A DNA stretch of 64,000 nucleotides from Oscheius tipulae (lineage: Eukaryota; Nematoda; Chromadorea; Rhabditida; Rhabditidae), in contig JASJZH010000003.1 in the NCBI GenBank assembly GCA_037178975.1, positions 9,548,001-9,612,000 of the forward strand, read 5' to 3'. Shown here one piece after another: positions 44,836 through 56,641 of this stretch. The notes below the pieces were generated by a model, which worked only from the letters and a program-made list of their open reading frames with translations, was not told the DNA's origin and made no database searches. The translations under genes and the position numbers were made by a program. Numbering within the stretch: the first letter of the stretch is position 1; every line of letters starts with the position of its first letter.

Positions 44836-47489
44836 AGTGTGCACTTGGCACATAGAGACGAATGCCCAATTGGATAACACCTAAGAAGGTCTTTTGACAG
44901 ATGAGTTTATGTCTCTGTCACTGTCTCTCTGTCCCACTATCTCTATCTCTTATCTCCATAACGAAACCGAAAGTGAGTTTTCACGTAGCGGAAAGCAGTG
45001 CCGGAAATGGAATGCAGAGGCTCTTGTTTTTGGACCGACTACACATAGTGGCATTAATTATGGAGGGGCAGAGGCAGAGAGAGAGGGAGTGAGTGAGTGT
45101 GGGCTGCCACCCTGTTGCATACAAATCACCTGGATAAATCGGTGATGGAAGAAGAGGGAAAGGGCAAAAGAACACAGATAAACATGACGTCCGGCCTACA
45201 CAACATCTGTCCTAATCCGCGCCCAATGTGTCCAGGAGGGGGGGATAGCCTGTATTAGATGACAATGAGGCTGACTATCCAGCTTCTAATCTTCTCATTG
45301 ACATCAAGGACCATCCCTATACACTCACACTTTCTGGTTGGGTGGACAGTGAATCTGTCCACCTCTGAAGGCCGGGAGAATACACGCGACGCAGGGGAAA
45401 AGACGCGCGACGCGGTCGATGGAAATATAGCCCCCGTGTCTGAAATAGGAATGGCGGAGAGGAAGAAAAGGAGAAGGCGTACACATGCACAATCCTCTCT
45501 CTCTCTCTCTCCCACTAATGTGAAACAGCCAATAAATGTAACCAGAGTGGTTAGTTGACAAAATAAGACTGAGAGAGGGAGAAGGGGCTCAGTTTATCTG
45601 GACGGGTTTTCAATAGACACGTTCTCACTCTCTGGTCTCAAAAAAGAGTGAGAATAGTGGCAAGAGAGGGAGATTGACGTGCAGGATGGCAGTTATCACC
45701 TCTAGGTCTTGATGAGAGGCATTGGCCGAACTTTTTTGAGGGAAGAAAGTGAATCGGAGATGTATGATTCAAGTGGTGACAAGCGACAGTGAGACAAAAT
45801 ACAGTGAGACAGAGAAACAGAGAGACTTGCCAACTGTTTTCTTTGCTTCCCACCCACACCATCTCCTGATTGCCGCACCGAAGTTTTTAATCTTTCTGAA
45901 GGTGTTCTGGAAATCTAGGCCATCTTCTTTTTCATCGATAGAGCTTCAAACTGAGACCGAATATGCCACGGAACATTTCCAGGAACTGGCAAACGTGTAG
46001 TCCTAGCTTTGGGTAATCTTAAACTCCAACCATGTGAAAACAGAGTTTAGATTTATTTTGGAAAGCTGTCCCTTTTGGGGAAAGCGAGGTGATTTTTTAT
46101 AAACGTTGTATATCTCCGACAGAGACAGGTAATTTGTTTGTTTATCCATAGAAGATCCGATTGAGCGAATAATGCTTTCGATACCAGTCTACCGAGCTTT
46201 TCTTCTCTTTTCTGTTTAATCCCCCTCTTTTTCATCTTTTATCGTGACCTCTAGCCTCCCCACAAGCTGTAAAAGAGTCGTAAAGGCTTCCGATTGTTGT
46301 CTCCCCTCCCTCTCTCCGTGTCTCATGTCTAGATTTGGCAATTAATGGTGGTCTCTCTCCCTCTGTCTCTCTGCCCTCCGCCCCGTCGCGAACTGTTTGG
46401 CTGTCCAGCTGTCTTGGCGCCAAAATGCCTTTTGTAGAAGGCCCACCCCCGCCAGCCCCCTTCATTACCTCTCTTCATATATTTTCTGCACGTTTGTTTA
46501 ATGTAAATCTAGCCAATTTGACCGATTTCTCTTGGGAGATAGGCTATCGTGTCGCTCATCTTCCCATGCATTGTTATTGGAGGCCTCACGACGTTCACAC
46601 GCTGGAATGACCCTTTGGTATTGATTTTCAATAGACAGAATTTTGAAGACATCAATAGAAATATTTGAAAACCGCCATGCTACATTCAGAATTTTGTTTG
46701 TTGCTGTTGCGCTACTCCGAATCTGATCTTCCGTGTCAGAATCGGATTACCATTTAACAGAAACATTGCGATTGAGACAGGTGAGGATTTTTTGGGAGTT
46801 ATGTGCAAGAGTATGGATCTGTCTCTCTGTCTCTTTGTCATCCAATTATCCTAGAGATAGGTGTTGAAATCGACTCCTCTCTGCTGGTCTGCCTCGTATT
46901 TGTGAAGCAATGTCATTACGGGAGGCGCAAGCCGGCTTCTTTCACTGGTATGAGAGAGGGACAGACTCAATTCATAACCATTTTTCATCTCTTTACCCAC
47001 ACGGGCTCTCAATAGCCCTGGTGGTCAGCGCCCAATGACAAATGAGTCTCAGTTCCATTGATTTCAATCGCTGTAACCTAGCCCTGTGAGTTTCCGGATC
47101 TTCTCTTTCTCGCGTTCAATCGATTTCTATTCTTGTCGTCGCTTTTGTGGTAGCCCACCTAGAGATCCGAAAGAGTAAACGTCACTTGTCACAAAGCTCT
47201 CTTCCCATTGTCATTGAGCGGGGGCTGCTGTCCCTGCATAATGGACGCCTCTCTTGTCACACATGTCTCACCCATACCAAATCGCATCCTGCAGGTGTCC
47301 CCTGACCCATTTCTGATTTGCTCGTTCTCTCCAAACGAAGTTATATTTGAACGCCTTTCAAGTGGACATCTGCCAGAGCAGGCCCACTCTCTCTCTCTCT
47401 CTCTTTTGACCCGCCTCCTCTAGTAATCTCTTCTGTCTGTTTGACATCCGCTCCCTTTCCTAGTCAAAAAAGAAGACGAGCTCTTTCAG
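44364..47489. other. Intergenic region, 3.1 kb
   Basis: No gene supported. It has GAGACAG tracts (44395-44500), a (GA)n run near 44806-44832, a family A repeat body at 45866-46145 and short (TC)n runs. A 30-bp segment near 47038 is repeated exactly in a nucleoredoxin intron. Confidence 0.5.
45866..46145 (-). repeat. Family A repeat, body only, copy 5
   Basis: Matches 60225-60410 through GCCGCACCGAAGTTTTTAA, ATCTTCTTTTTCATCGATAG, AGCTTCAAACTGAGACCGA, GGAACTGGCAA and, further on, TCCCTTTTG and AATTTGTTTGTTT. No tRNA-like block is seen on the left side. Confidence 0.65.
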
Positions 47490-50111
47490 ATGTCCTTTGA
47501 GGAGCTCTATGACCCATGTTTCCGACAGATTCCGCTCTTGATAGTTGGACAATCACAGGTGAGTACTTGACCCACTTCAGCTGATTGCTTAAGAGCCATT
47601 TGAGTAATTAATTACTGTCTCTGTCTCTGTCTCTCCATGTTCATTTCTCGAGGACCCGCTTCCAGAGCAAAGAAAATGCTGAAGAAAAGAGCAACCTGGA
47701 CCATATTTTCTCTACCAGTCATTTTGTGGCTTTTCTTCTGACCTCAGGTGCTCGTGGACTGGACACAGCCAAGAAACTGGACCATTTGGTGAAAAAGAGA
47801 AACGAGAAGGACAAGGAAAAGTCACAAAAGTGAGTTCTATCATTTGCGTATCTTTACGAGCAAATATTCTGCCTTTAAACCTCGCCCACTGCGTATCCAG
47901 CTGTGCGCAGCAAAAAAGAAAAGACTCGTAAGAATAGGAGGCCACTTTTTCCCGTTGTTTCGTTAAGTGATTAATGGCCGGGAGGACACTTAAAGAGCTC
48001 CCGCCGGCATGGGAGACTGATGAGCGTCGAGATTTTGAAATGAGATAACGGGGGGACCCAGTGCTCGTAATGAGGCTCCCTTGTTTGGTCCCTTGGGCAA
48101 AAACCCTTGAAGTTTGCAGCTCTCCGGCTCGACTACGACGCTTGTTCAGTATAAAGAAGAAGAAAAAGAAGGAGATTGGGGAGGGAACTACTGTCTCTGT
48201 CGTGGTCCTTGACACGGAGTACGGGAACAACGGTTCGGGTTCGGTTACTGTTCCGGGATGGTACATCTGTCCGACTTTGACGCCATCAGTGAAGGGACGT
48301 CTTCTGAGGTCACTTGGCTTCGAGTTCCCACCTTCAGTCATTGTCGTGGACACTGTCAGCCGTTCGATTACGACGACTGAGGGGAGGAGAATGCTACATG
48401 AGGATCCGGCTGGAGCTTCTTTTCCCTGGTAAGTGATAGACAGAGGCAGAGAGAAAGAGACAGAGAGAACAAAGAGGCAGCGAGACAGTGAGACAAATAC
48501 AAATCTTTCAGGTGGCCTCCTTCTGCTGCCGATCTTCTGAAAGGGCCACTTTTGAAAAGGACCGACGACGGCATAGTATCCGATACAGATTACTCAGAAC
48601 TGAAAGCTGAGGTCAGAGGACTCTTGTTCGGTGCTCATTGGGTAACCCCATCTTCCTCTTTATTCATTTCTCTACCCTTTCCAGTGTCCTCCCTCCAGAA
48701 TCTGGACAAAACAGCTCGGTCCGGTCTATCAATCGCTGATGGATAAAGGGGTGCCGGTTGAGCTGATCTTCTGCTCTTCTGACCGATCTGCTGAAAACTT
48801 TAACCAGTATTTGGAGCAGATGCCCTGGGTGGCTTTCCCTTACGATACAGCTAAGACCAGTGCTCTTACTCGACTCTACAATGTCAACGGTACTTTTTTT
48901 GGCAGACAGAGACAGGGAAGCAGAGAGAGAGAGAGGAAAATAGGGAGAGAGGGAGAGACAGGGAAACGGAAAGAGAGAGGGATAAAGAGAAGGAAAGTTG
49001 GGGGAACAGAGAGACAGAGACCCTGTTTCTGATTTTTGTCATTTTCAGGAATACCCTCGTTGATATTGATAGACAAGGAGGGAAGAGTAATTTCTCGACA
49101 CGGAAAATCGACCCTCTTGGGTGATCCAGAAGGCCAGTGCTTCCCTTGGGGACCCCAGCCTTTCTATGAACTCGACGAGCATTCTGTCAGTCGCTTAAGA
49201 GACGAGCCCTCTCTGATTCTGTTCACAGGTGAGCGTTCAATCCTGCAAAGCAATCTTTGTTCAGAAGGCTCCCCCGAAGATGTCCAGTTTTCGCTGTCTG
49301 TTCTGGACGAAATCTCTCGAAAACTCTTCGAAGAGCGTCTGAAAATCGAAGAGAAACGGACCGAAGAAAGAGACAAGCGTCTTCTGGAGAGAGAAAACGT
49401 CGAGAATGGAAATTCCTTGAGCAAGTCCGCAAGTAACGAAGAGTGCGCGAGCATGAGCTCGACCGATGGGGCTTCAGCTGTTTCGCCACCCGACTTCCTT
49501 CAGATTTTCTATACAGGCGAGGATCCGATCTGTGATCATGTGAGTTTATTGGAAATCAAGAATATGAGGGAAGTTTTACAGATTCTCGAGAAGATTTTGG
49601 GCTTGGGCGATGCTGAACTACCTCTACTTTGCATAATTGACGGAATGGCCGGACAGATGACAGTCTGTGAACACCCAGACGTGTCGGAAGAGGTAGGAAA
49701 CAACACTCTGTCTCTCTGTCCCTCTGTCTCTTTGTCACTATGTCTCTTCGTCTCTATCTCTCTGTTGCTCTGTCTCTTTGTCTCTCAATCTCTCTGGCTC
49801 TTTGCCTCTCTCTCGGTCTCCCTGTCGCTCTGTCTCAAATGAGTCTCAGTTCCATTGATTTCAATCTCTGTGCTTTCTCACTATCATGCTTCAGGTTCTC
49901 GACGAATTTGTAGCCGCCTTCCGCTCGGGTCAGCTAAATTACACCCCGCTTCCAGCTGCTTCCGAAGGAGTAAGTTCATTCCAAAAGATCCAGACAAAAC
50001 ATTTTTCAGAGAACTGTTGGCGGGATTCCGACAGCGGCCATCGAGCAAGCCATAGCTGCCTCTCCTTCCCAGCACTCCATTGGGAAAGAAGAGCAGAAGA
50101 TCGCCATCTGA
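47490..50111 (+). CDS. NXN: Nucleoredoxin-like thioredoxin-fold protein with CPPS active site
   Basis: Nucleoredoxins are thioredoxin-fold oxidoreductases that act on Dishevelled and other partners. Exons: 47490-47558, 47666-47829, 48150-48428, 48512-48641, 48685-48889, 49049-49692, 49895-49969, 50010-50111; 555 residues. The ATG directly follows CTCTTTCAG. First thioredoxin-like domain: LGFEFPPSVIVVD, with GRRMLHEDPAGASFPW at its end. Second: GAHWCPPSRIW (Cys215 to Ser218), VELIFCSSDRSAENF, MPWVAFPY, then IPSLILIDKEG and DPEGQCFPWGP, as in nucleoredoxin. The usual CPPC is CPPS here. A charged helical insert (about residues 365-400, LFEERLKIEEKRTEERDKR) and a third weak thioredoxin-like domain complete it. 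AATAAA lies near 50176. Confidence 0.88.
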
Positions 50112-50533
50112 ACTCTACTGATTCCAGTGCATTTCATACGGGGGAGAATAGTAAAAATGCCTAGTCTTCGGCTAGAATAAAGTTTTTCTTGCTAGCATAC
50201 TTGCTAGCGAGGCAAAGGCACGGAGACAGAGACATTGACAGAGACAGTGATAGGTACAATGGCAGTGATAGAGACAGTGACTGCAATCCCAAAAGAGCTT
50301 TATTGAATAAATGTTCATTGGATGACTCTTTTCGTATAGGAGGAGGCGATGAGTCAATCTCTGAATCGAAATCAGTGCCAATCATTTTGATTGGCCACCA
50401 TTTCTCTGACTATTCCTAGCGTTTCAAAAGATGAAAGAACGCTCTCAGCCCTTCAACAACTGTCCCGCTTGAAGAGTTTTCCTCTTCCTCAAAATTGTCT
50501 TATTCCAATTAGTCTGGCCAGCTGTTCCATAAA

Positions 50534-50578
<45 letters not shown>

Positions 50579-50984
50579 ACACACATCTGTGCCATCTGGA
50601 GTTTCACAAAAAGATTCCGCACATTCCTTGATCCGGCGCCCTCAGAACACAAGTTGCTCTTTGGTTCGGTGTGTTCTTGCTCTCTGTCACCGGATCCTTC
50701 TCGGTTTTCTCTATCTCCTCCTTCCCACCTTTTTTTCAGCTCAGCTGTCAGGGTGGCACGCGTTGCTTCTCCTCCTGAGATTAATGTCTCTCCTGCAGTC
50801 TCACCTCTTTTTCCTTAGGTGCATCTGTCTCTGTCTGCTTCTCTGTCTCTCTCAGTCTACCTCTGTCTTTCTGTCGCTGTATCACTTAGTCTCTATGTCT
50901 CTTTGCCCCTCTGTCTCTCTATCTCTCTGTCTCATTGTATCACTATTTCTCTGTCCCAGATTCATCCATTAGTTTGATTTTAAG
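50112..50984. other. Spacer between nucleoredoxin and lectin genes
   Basis: Holds a GACAGAGACA tract (50222-50285), a pure (TC)n run at about 50537-50576 and (TCTCTG)n-like tracts at 50818-50960. No coding region is supported. Confidence 0.55.
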
Positions 50985-53301
50985 ATGCATTTCTTCATCC
51001 TTGTCCTTCTTCCCTGTCTGGCAGTCAGCTTCAACATGAAGATCTGCTCAGAATATGGACATAATTGGGCTGCCGAGATCCGATGTCTACGGTCCATGTT
51101 GGCCCAATGCTATGACGGAACTCCTGGAAGAGGTAGGTGTCGAATGCTACAGTAGCCTGGTAGAGACTGAGAGTTGCAGGTCAAACTTCTATCTGCCCTA
51201 TTAAAAAAACCTTTTCTTTCATTCAGAGAGTTCTCTCACCACGAGCAGGCCGTGGATTAGGGCAATTCGAGCCGGGGCTCAGGAGGGTAAGAAACAGTAA
51301 TCCCTCCTCCTATCTCCCACTGTCAAAACATTCTTTCCCACTAACAAACCGGCATCGCTGCCTTGTCAACAGTCCAGGTTTCAGAAGCCCGAACGAGTGA
51401 CACTCGCGCCAGACACAGAATGGGCCTAGACTACGAGGCTGTGATGAAAAACGTCTCCGAAGTCATTGAGACGAAAATCGGACACGTGCAGGAAACGATG
51501 GACAAGGAGATGGCTCGACGAATCCACGAGTTGAGGAACTGGATGGAGTCGGAGCTGAAGAGACTGGAATTCAGTGGAGTTGGTAGCGGTGACGCGTCCG
51601 TTATCCGGCAGAATGAGATTGAGATCAAAAAGTTGACGGTGAGAGGTTCGATTTTTTTTTAAACGCTAGCCGTGTTTATGTCCGTTTTGCAACAGTTAGG
51701 GTATTGCTAAAGCGCGCGCTTTCGGCCCGAGCAACCCGGGCTCGATTCCGCTCTGCGGTCAAATACGATATTTTGTCTACACGGGTCAGTTTGATCTAGA
51801 TAATACACTTGATATCTTTTAAAGGGACAACTCTCTTGCGGGTAAAGAATGCGGACTTTTTGAATTAGAATTTTTCAAAGTTCAAATCCAAAAAAAAGCC
51901 CGTATCGTTGTAGCCTTCAAAATATTGACATTTTTTAGAGGAAAGTCGATCTTCTCTCCACAAAAGTTCATCGTTTTGATGGTAGTGAGTACGTGCTGCT
52001 GCTGACAAGAGAGTCGTGGTACCGAGCCGAGGAGATCTGCCTGGAATGGGGCGGTCACCTGGCCTCGATCTCTTCTGCGGAAGAGAACAAGTTCCTCGCC
52101 TCTCTCCTAGACGGAGAAAGTGCATGGATCGGCCTGAACGACGTCCAGCTGGAGAATGTTTACGTGAACACGGACAGAACGCAGGCCAAATTCCGGCTCT
52201 GGGCTAAAGGTTCGAAAAGGGCCGACCAGACGTGGGTCGGGCCTGTTTTCAGCGCTCAGAAGGGGGATCACTTTACCCTCCACCGTTTCTTGTATTGGTC
52301 TCTTTCGACCGGTCGCGGGAGTAAAGTCAAAAGATTCGGAGTTCTTAAAGAATCAAAGGTTTTATACAGAATCGAAAGTCTTAAACTGTATTTCTTCATG
52401 TTTTCACCCGGACTAAAGAGTTTTTAACCCGAAGCGAGAGGGATACCCTATATTTATAGGCTTAGTGCTGCTACACCATTACCTGATGCACAGCTTAGCC
52501 TCTAAGTTTGCACCCAAAACCCTGACAGTGATTTTATGGCCGAAAAAGATGTCTTTACCTCCGCGACGGTCGCTTTTCCCCCGCGGGGATAATAAGACCA
52601 AATCCGCAAACGTGGGGGTGAAGTCAACCACCCTGCTCAGGTTCAGGGGCTGAAATCAGCCAATTCGGGGTCAAGGTTGCATTTCTTCATTTTGCGGTGT
52701 TCAGCGAAGTTGTAGCATTTTTTTGCTCTACAACTTAGCAGATCAAAAATTAAAAAATGTAATATTGACCCTGAACGGTCAGATTTCTGTTGCGCACCTT
52801 GAGCGATAAAAACAGGCCTGGCCCGAGACGTAGGGGGCTGAAAAAAGGCCCGGGCCTGTGGCGCATGTCTGCCGGGAGCAATGTTTTCTAGATCAACAGT
52901 CCTTCTTTTTTACGCGCGCGGTCTTATTTGGTTTTTCATAGAGTGCTTAAAAGTAAAAAGCGGGAGCTACAAGCCTTTTTCAATTTTCCTCTTTGATTCA
53001 CTAGTTAAATTTTGGTACCAAAACACATTCTTGTAGAATCCATTGCGCTTTTTCCAATGAAACCAAGAGTGAAGGGAAAAGATGAGCCTATTTTTCAGAA
53101 ACGTTGGCTTGGGCTGGTCTTACGGGAAAGTCCAACTTTTCAATGGCGCAGCGAATTGTGGGTGGGAATCTTCAAAATTCATTTTCAGGACAGCCGGACA
53201 ACCAGAATCACAATGAGAACTGTGTCGAGATGACGCGGACGGGACAGTGGGCTGACTTGTTATGTCTGCTTCGGCGCCCCTTCTTCTGTAAGCGGTATTA
53301 G
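50985..53301 (+). CDS. Secreted C-type lectin with coiled-coil stalk
   Basis: Exons 50985-51132, 51227-51286, 51373-51638, 51939-52209, 53189-53301; 285 residues. A signal peptide (HFFILVLLPCLAVS) and a Cys-containing N-terminal part are followed by a long charged helix (about 85-155: ETKIGHVQETMDKEMARRIHELRNWMESELKRLE region) likely to form a coiled coil. A C-type lectin domain closes the protein: ESWYRAEEICLEWGGHLASISS, AWIGLN, and the final exon with QPDNQ, ENCVEM, GQWADLLC and FFCKR. The QPD-like triplet sits where galactose-type EPN/QPD motifs occur, but ligand specificity is inference. The stalk-plus-head plan resembles collectins. Intron 4 (979 nt) is unusually long and intron 3 holds a sense tRNA-like relic near 51700. 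Confidence 0.88.
51685..51770 (+). repeat. Degenerate sense tRNA-like sequence in lectin intron 3
   Basis: GCTAAAGCGCGCGCTTTCGG..GGGCTCGATTCC resembles the D-to-T arm span of a tRNA, but the stems do not pair well. Probably a tRNA-derived repeat relic. Confidence 0.4.
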
Positions 53302-53396
53302 CAACGCTTCCTCGAGATATCCATGCGAAAATTGGAACAAAATCATATGCAATGTGACAGTTTTAATGATGAGAATGAATTGAATACATACAGGGC

Positions 53397-54203
53397 TTAT
53401 TTTCCTCGTCCGCGGAATCCTCCACGGCCTCCGCCACCTCCACGTCCGCCGCGAGCACCTCGTTTGGCGCGCTGTTGGTCCTTCTGCTGACGACGGACCT
53501 CGTTGACCTCGTTTTTCACCAGGTCCACTACCTGAAAGGGGAAGTGGTTACAGTGCCTCAACGTTTCAGAGAAACTGTTTGTGTATTGCTAAGAGGCGTC
53601 ACTGGAACAGCCCTGCCGGGTTTGATCGAATGAACTTTTGAGTAAGCTATTTTAAAGAGAGAACGGTCTAGAAAAGATTCCCCTAGTGAGCATATGACAG
53701 ATTTACAATATTCTTAGCCAGAGGAGATTTAGTAACGTGATTTTTTTGTGAAATAGACGAACATATCAATGTGATTGGCCAATTTTTGACTACAAGATAG
53801 CTTCAAAAAGCGTCTAAAAGGGGCAACATACCGTTTCGGGAATACGAAGATACTTAATTGTCGATCCACGCACGTAAACCTCTGCCATCTTGTAGAACTT
53901 GTCACCGTCCTGAAAAAAAACTTGATATTATAGCAGTCTTAAGTCTGTTGTACAGCAAAACACTGGTAAACAACAAAAAACCAAGAAATCTTGGAAAAAT
54001 CAATATAAACCAACCTTCGAAGTGAAGATGACGTCCTTCAGATGAACGTTCATCCAGGCATCACACGATTCCAAGTGTCCGTTGTAGGTTTCCCCGTTCT
54101 TGAGCTCCACCAGCATCGGATTGTTCTGAGCCGAGCGTAGAAGAGACAGCGGGAGCTGAAAATTGAAGTTATAGTGAGAAGAGCTGCAGGCACTTACCAC
54201 CAT
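53397..54203 (-). CDS. lsm-4: U6 snRNA-associated Sm-like protein LSm4
   Basis: Subunit of the heptameric LSm2-8 (nuclear, U6 snRNA) and LSm1-7 (cytoplasmic, mRNA decapping) rings. Minus-strand exons 54203-54198, 54155-54015, 53909-53832, 53531-53397; 119 residues. The first exon encodes only Met-Val. The Sm1 motif is clear ([32 protein letters not shown]), followed by Sm2 ([19 protein letters not shown]). The C-terminus is an RGG-rich tail ([15 protein letters not shown]), as in other LSm4 proteins, where it promotes P-body assembly and is arginine methylated. It converges on the lectin gene with 95 bp between stops. Confidence 0.96.
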
Positions 54204-54781
54204 GATACCGAAGGATCTGCTGGCTTGTGTTATCTGAAAAAACAGCGCGAATGTACGAGAAAATGGAGGAGAAAAAAGGGAAGCTGGAAAATAATTCGAA
54301 TTAGCGCGTTAAAGGACTGTCTTGAAATCGCATTGGCGCGCTTTCAAACCTCCGAAATGACACGTTGTTCCATCTTTTCCTTTGCTTTCCCATGATTTTA
54401 TCGTTGTTTACCTGCTCAATTCCCTTCATAAACAAAAAAAGGTCAGCCCTCAATAGCCAAAGTTATAAAAACTTCTGCCGCGATATTTACAAGTAGGAAT
54501 TTATTTTTAGGGCTGATTGAAGAATTGACAGCCTTTTTGCCTCTATTTACCTTTTTCTTCTGAAAAGTTGTGCTGCAAACGTTGAGAATCAGCTTGAAGA
54601 CGAGCTTACGTGCGTGAATCTGGGTTTTTGCTGGCTAAAATGCTGAGAAAGTTGGTGAAATCTGTTTTTTGCCCAAATTCCAACTCTTTTCACCGAAAGT
54701 TAGCTTTACCATCTGTTCATCGGTTTTCTACGCCTCAAAAAGCTCCCAGCTTTATGTCAAGCAGTAACTCGTGTTTCAGTG

Positions 54782-56641
54782 ATGCTGGGCACATTTTTCG
54801 CCGTCTTAGCGTTGATGATTACCCCTTCTGTCGGCTACTTTATTACAGTCGACGCAAATGAGGTAACTGCTTGTTTTTTCCCCTTGATTTACATTCCAAA
54901 CTTTCCAGGAAATTTGCTTTTTCGATCGAGTCGTCTCAGGGACAAAGATTGGATTGATGTTCGAGGTTGCGGAAGGCGGTTTCCTCGATATCGACGTCAG
55001 AGTGAGTTCCATTCTTCTTTTTCTTCGTCAAAGTTGCAGAAAACGTTTCTAAAGCCGATTTTCAGATCATCACACCCGACCAGAAGGAAATATACAAAGG
55101 AGAGCGCGAATCTTCCGGCAAGTACACCTTCGCAGCACACATGGACGGACAATATACCTACTGCTTCGGAAACAAAATGAGTACCATGACGCCAAAGGTG
55201 ATTTTCCTTATTAGTTTTCCCAAAAAATGAGGTTTAGAGCGTTATGTTCACCGTCGAACTTGTCGAGCCCCATCAGCAAGTCCAAGGAGCCGCTGCTAGT
55301 CAAGATCAAGGTGGGTTCTTACTTTTTTTTTCAAACAAAACAATCTTGCACCCGATCTTGCTCGGTCCTGGCCCAGAATGAATCGCTCAGATCTGATCCA
55401 GATCCTTTTTGACAGTCTTTTTAAACCGCAGAGACTCTTTCTCTCTTACTAAAGCGCAACCGTGCCCCTCTGTGTATGCTCTTTTGTGCGGGCGCTGCCA
55501 CCCGCCTTTGCTCCGCGGTTAGCGCGTTAGGCTATGAATCGAAGCAAACTGCTTTCAGTCTCCTCCGATGGTTTTCGGGTGTTGCAGATATTGGTTGGAG
55601 GCAGCGTTAATATTTTTAACGATTAGATAGGTTAAAAACTGGTCGGGGCCAGGCTGGACAGCTCCAGTATGTTTGGCCGCATTCAATCTGGCTGGCCGGT
55701 ACGCACAGCCATTAACATGTTATTTTCGAGCCCCTGATTGTGAGATTTTCAATTTTCATGACAAGTTAAAGACTGCCCCCGAATATTCTACCGAGCAAGC
55801 TTCGAAAAACAAAAATCATAAAGACTCGCTAAAGCGCAACTTTCAGCCGACCAAACCAAGCTCGAAGAGATGATTCGCGAGCTTTCGTCGGCGTTGACGT
55901 CCGTCAAGCACGAACAAGAGTACATGGAAGTCAGAGAACGTGTTCACCGATCCAGTGAGTTTTCTTTTTTTTTCCTACACTTCCTAATCTTTTGAACCGT
56001 GCAAGGAGGTAATTGTGGCCGGATATCAACTGTTCCTGGTGTTAATTGAATCTCTGCGGCCCATACATACTTGGGCACCATGGCCCGCTGGCGCAAACCT
56101 GGAACGTTTTCCTCGTAATTCGCTCGTACAAACCTTGGCGTCATTTTGCCATAGGTCAGTCTCCAGCAAAATTGACACCAAGGGCTGTTCGGCTAAATTA
56201 CGTAAAGACATTCCTCGGCTCGGGCCCACCTGAGAGCTTTTCTGTTTTTCGCGGAATTCACTTCAACAATCCTTGGCGCCGATTTTACTGGACATACTTT
56301 GGACAGTCCTCTGACAAAAATGACGCCAAGGTTTAAACGAGCGAATTTCGAGAAAAACGTTGCCCCAGATTCGTGTCAGCCAGGTGCCTAAGTATGAAAA
56401 AAGTCCCCCTGTTGATATTGCCTAGTTGCGCGATCCTCCCATGCCTGCCATGGCATACATTACTTGACAACATACCCAATAGCTTTTCTGTTTTCTGTAA
56501 ACTTTTCTGTTTTCAGTCAACGAGAACACGAATAGCCGCGTCGTGCTGTGGGCTGTCTTCGAAGCCATCGTCCTTCTGGCCATGACTGCCGGCCAGATCT
56601 GGTATCTCAAGAGGTTCTTCGAAGTCCGAACCGTCGTCTAA
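54782..56641 (+). CDS. sel-9: TMED2 / p24-beta cargo receptor
   Basis: Type I membrane protein of the p24 family that cycles between ER and Golgi in COPI/COPII vesicles and helps sort GPI-anchored cargo; the worm orthologue is SEL-9. Exons 54782-54862, 54909-55001, 55066-55197, 55238-55310, 55847-55954, 56517-56641; 203 residues. Visible: signal peptide; GOLD domain with [22 protein letters not shown] and [17 protein letters not shown] (two cysteines); coiled coil [14 protein letters not shown]; membrane helix [20 protein letters not shown]; cytosolic tail [12 protein letters not shown] with the FF COP-binding motif. Introns 4 and 5 are much longer than the rest; intron 5 houses a palindromic element. 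Gene symbol follows the worm orthologue. Confidence 0.96.
56066..56396 (+). repeat. 331-bp near-palindromic foldback element in TMED2 intron 5
   Basis: Left arm (56066 to about 56205) and right arm (about 56260 to 56396) are inverted copies. Both contain the core AAACCTTGGCGTCATTTT and the flanking AATTCGCTCGT; the ends read CATACTTGGGCACC and GGTGCCTAAGTATG. No coding capacity. Confidence 0.85.
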
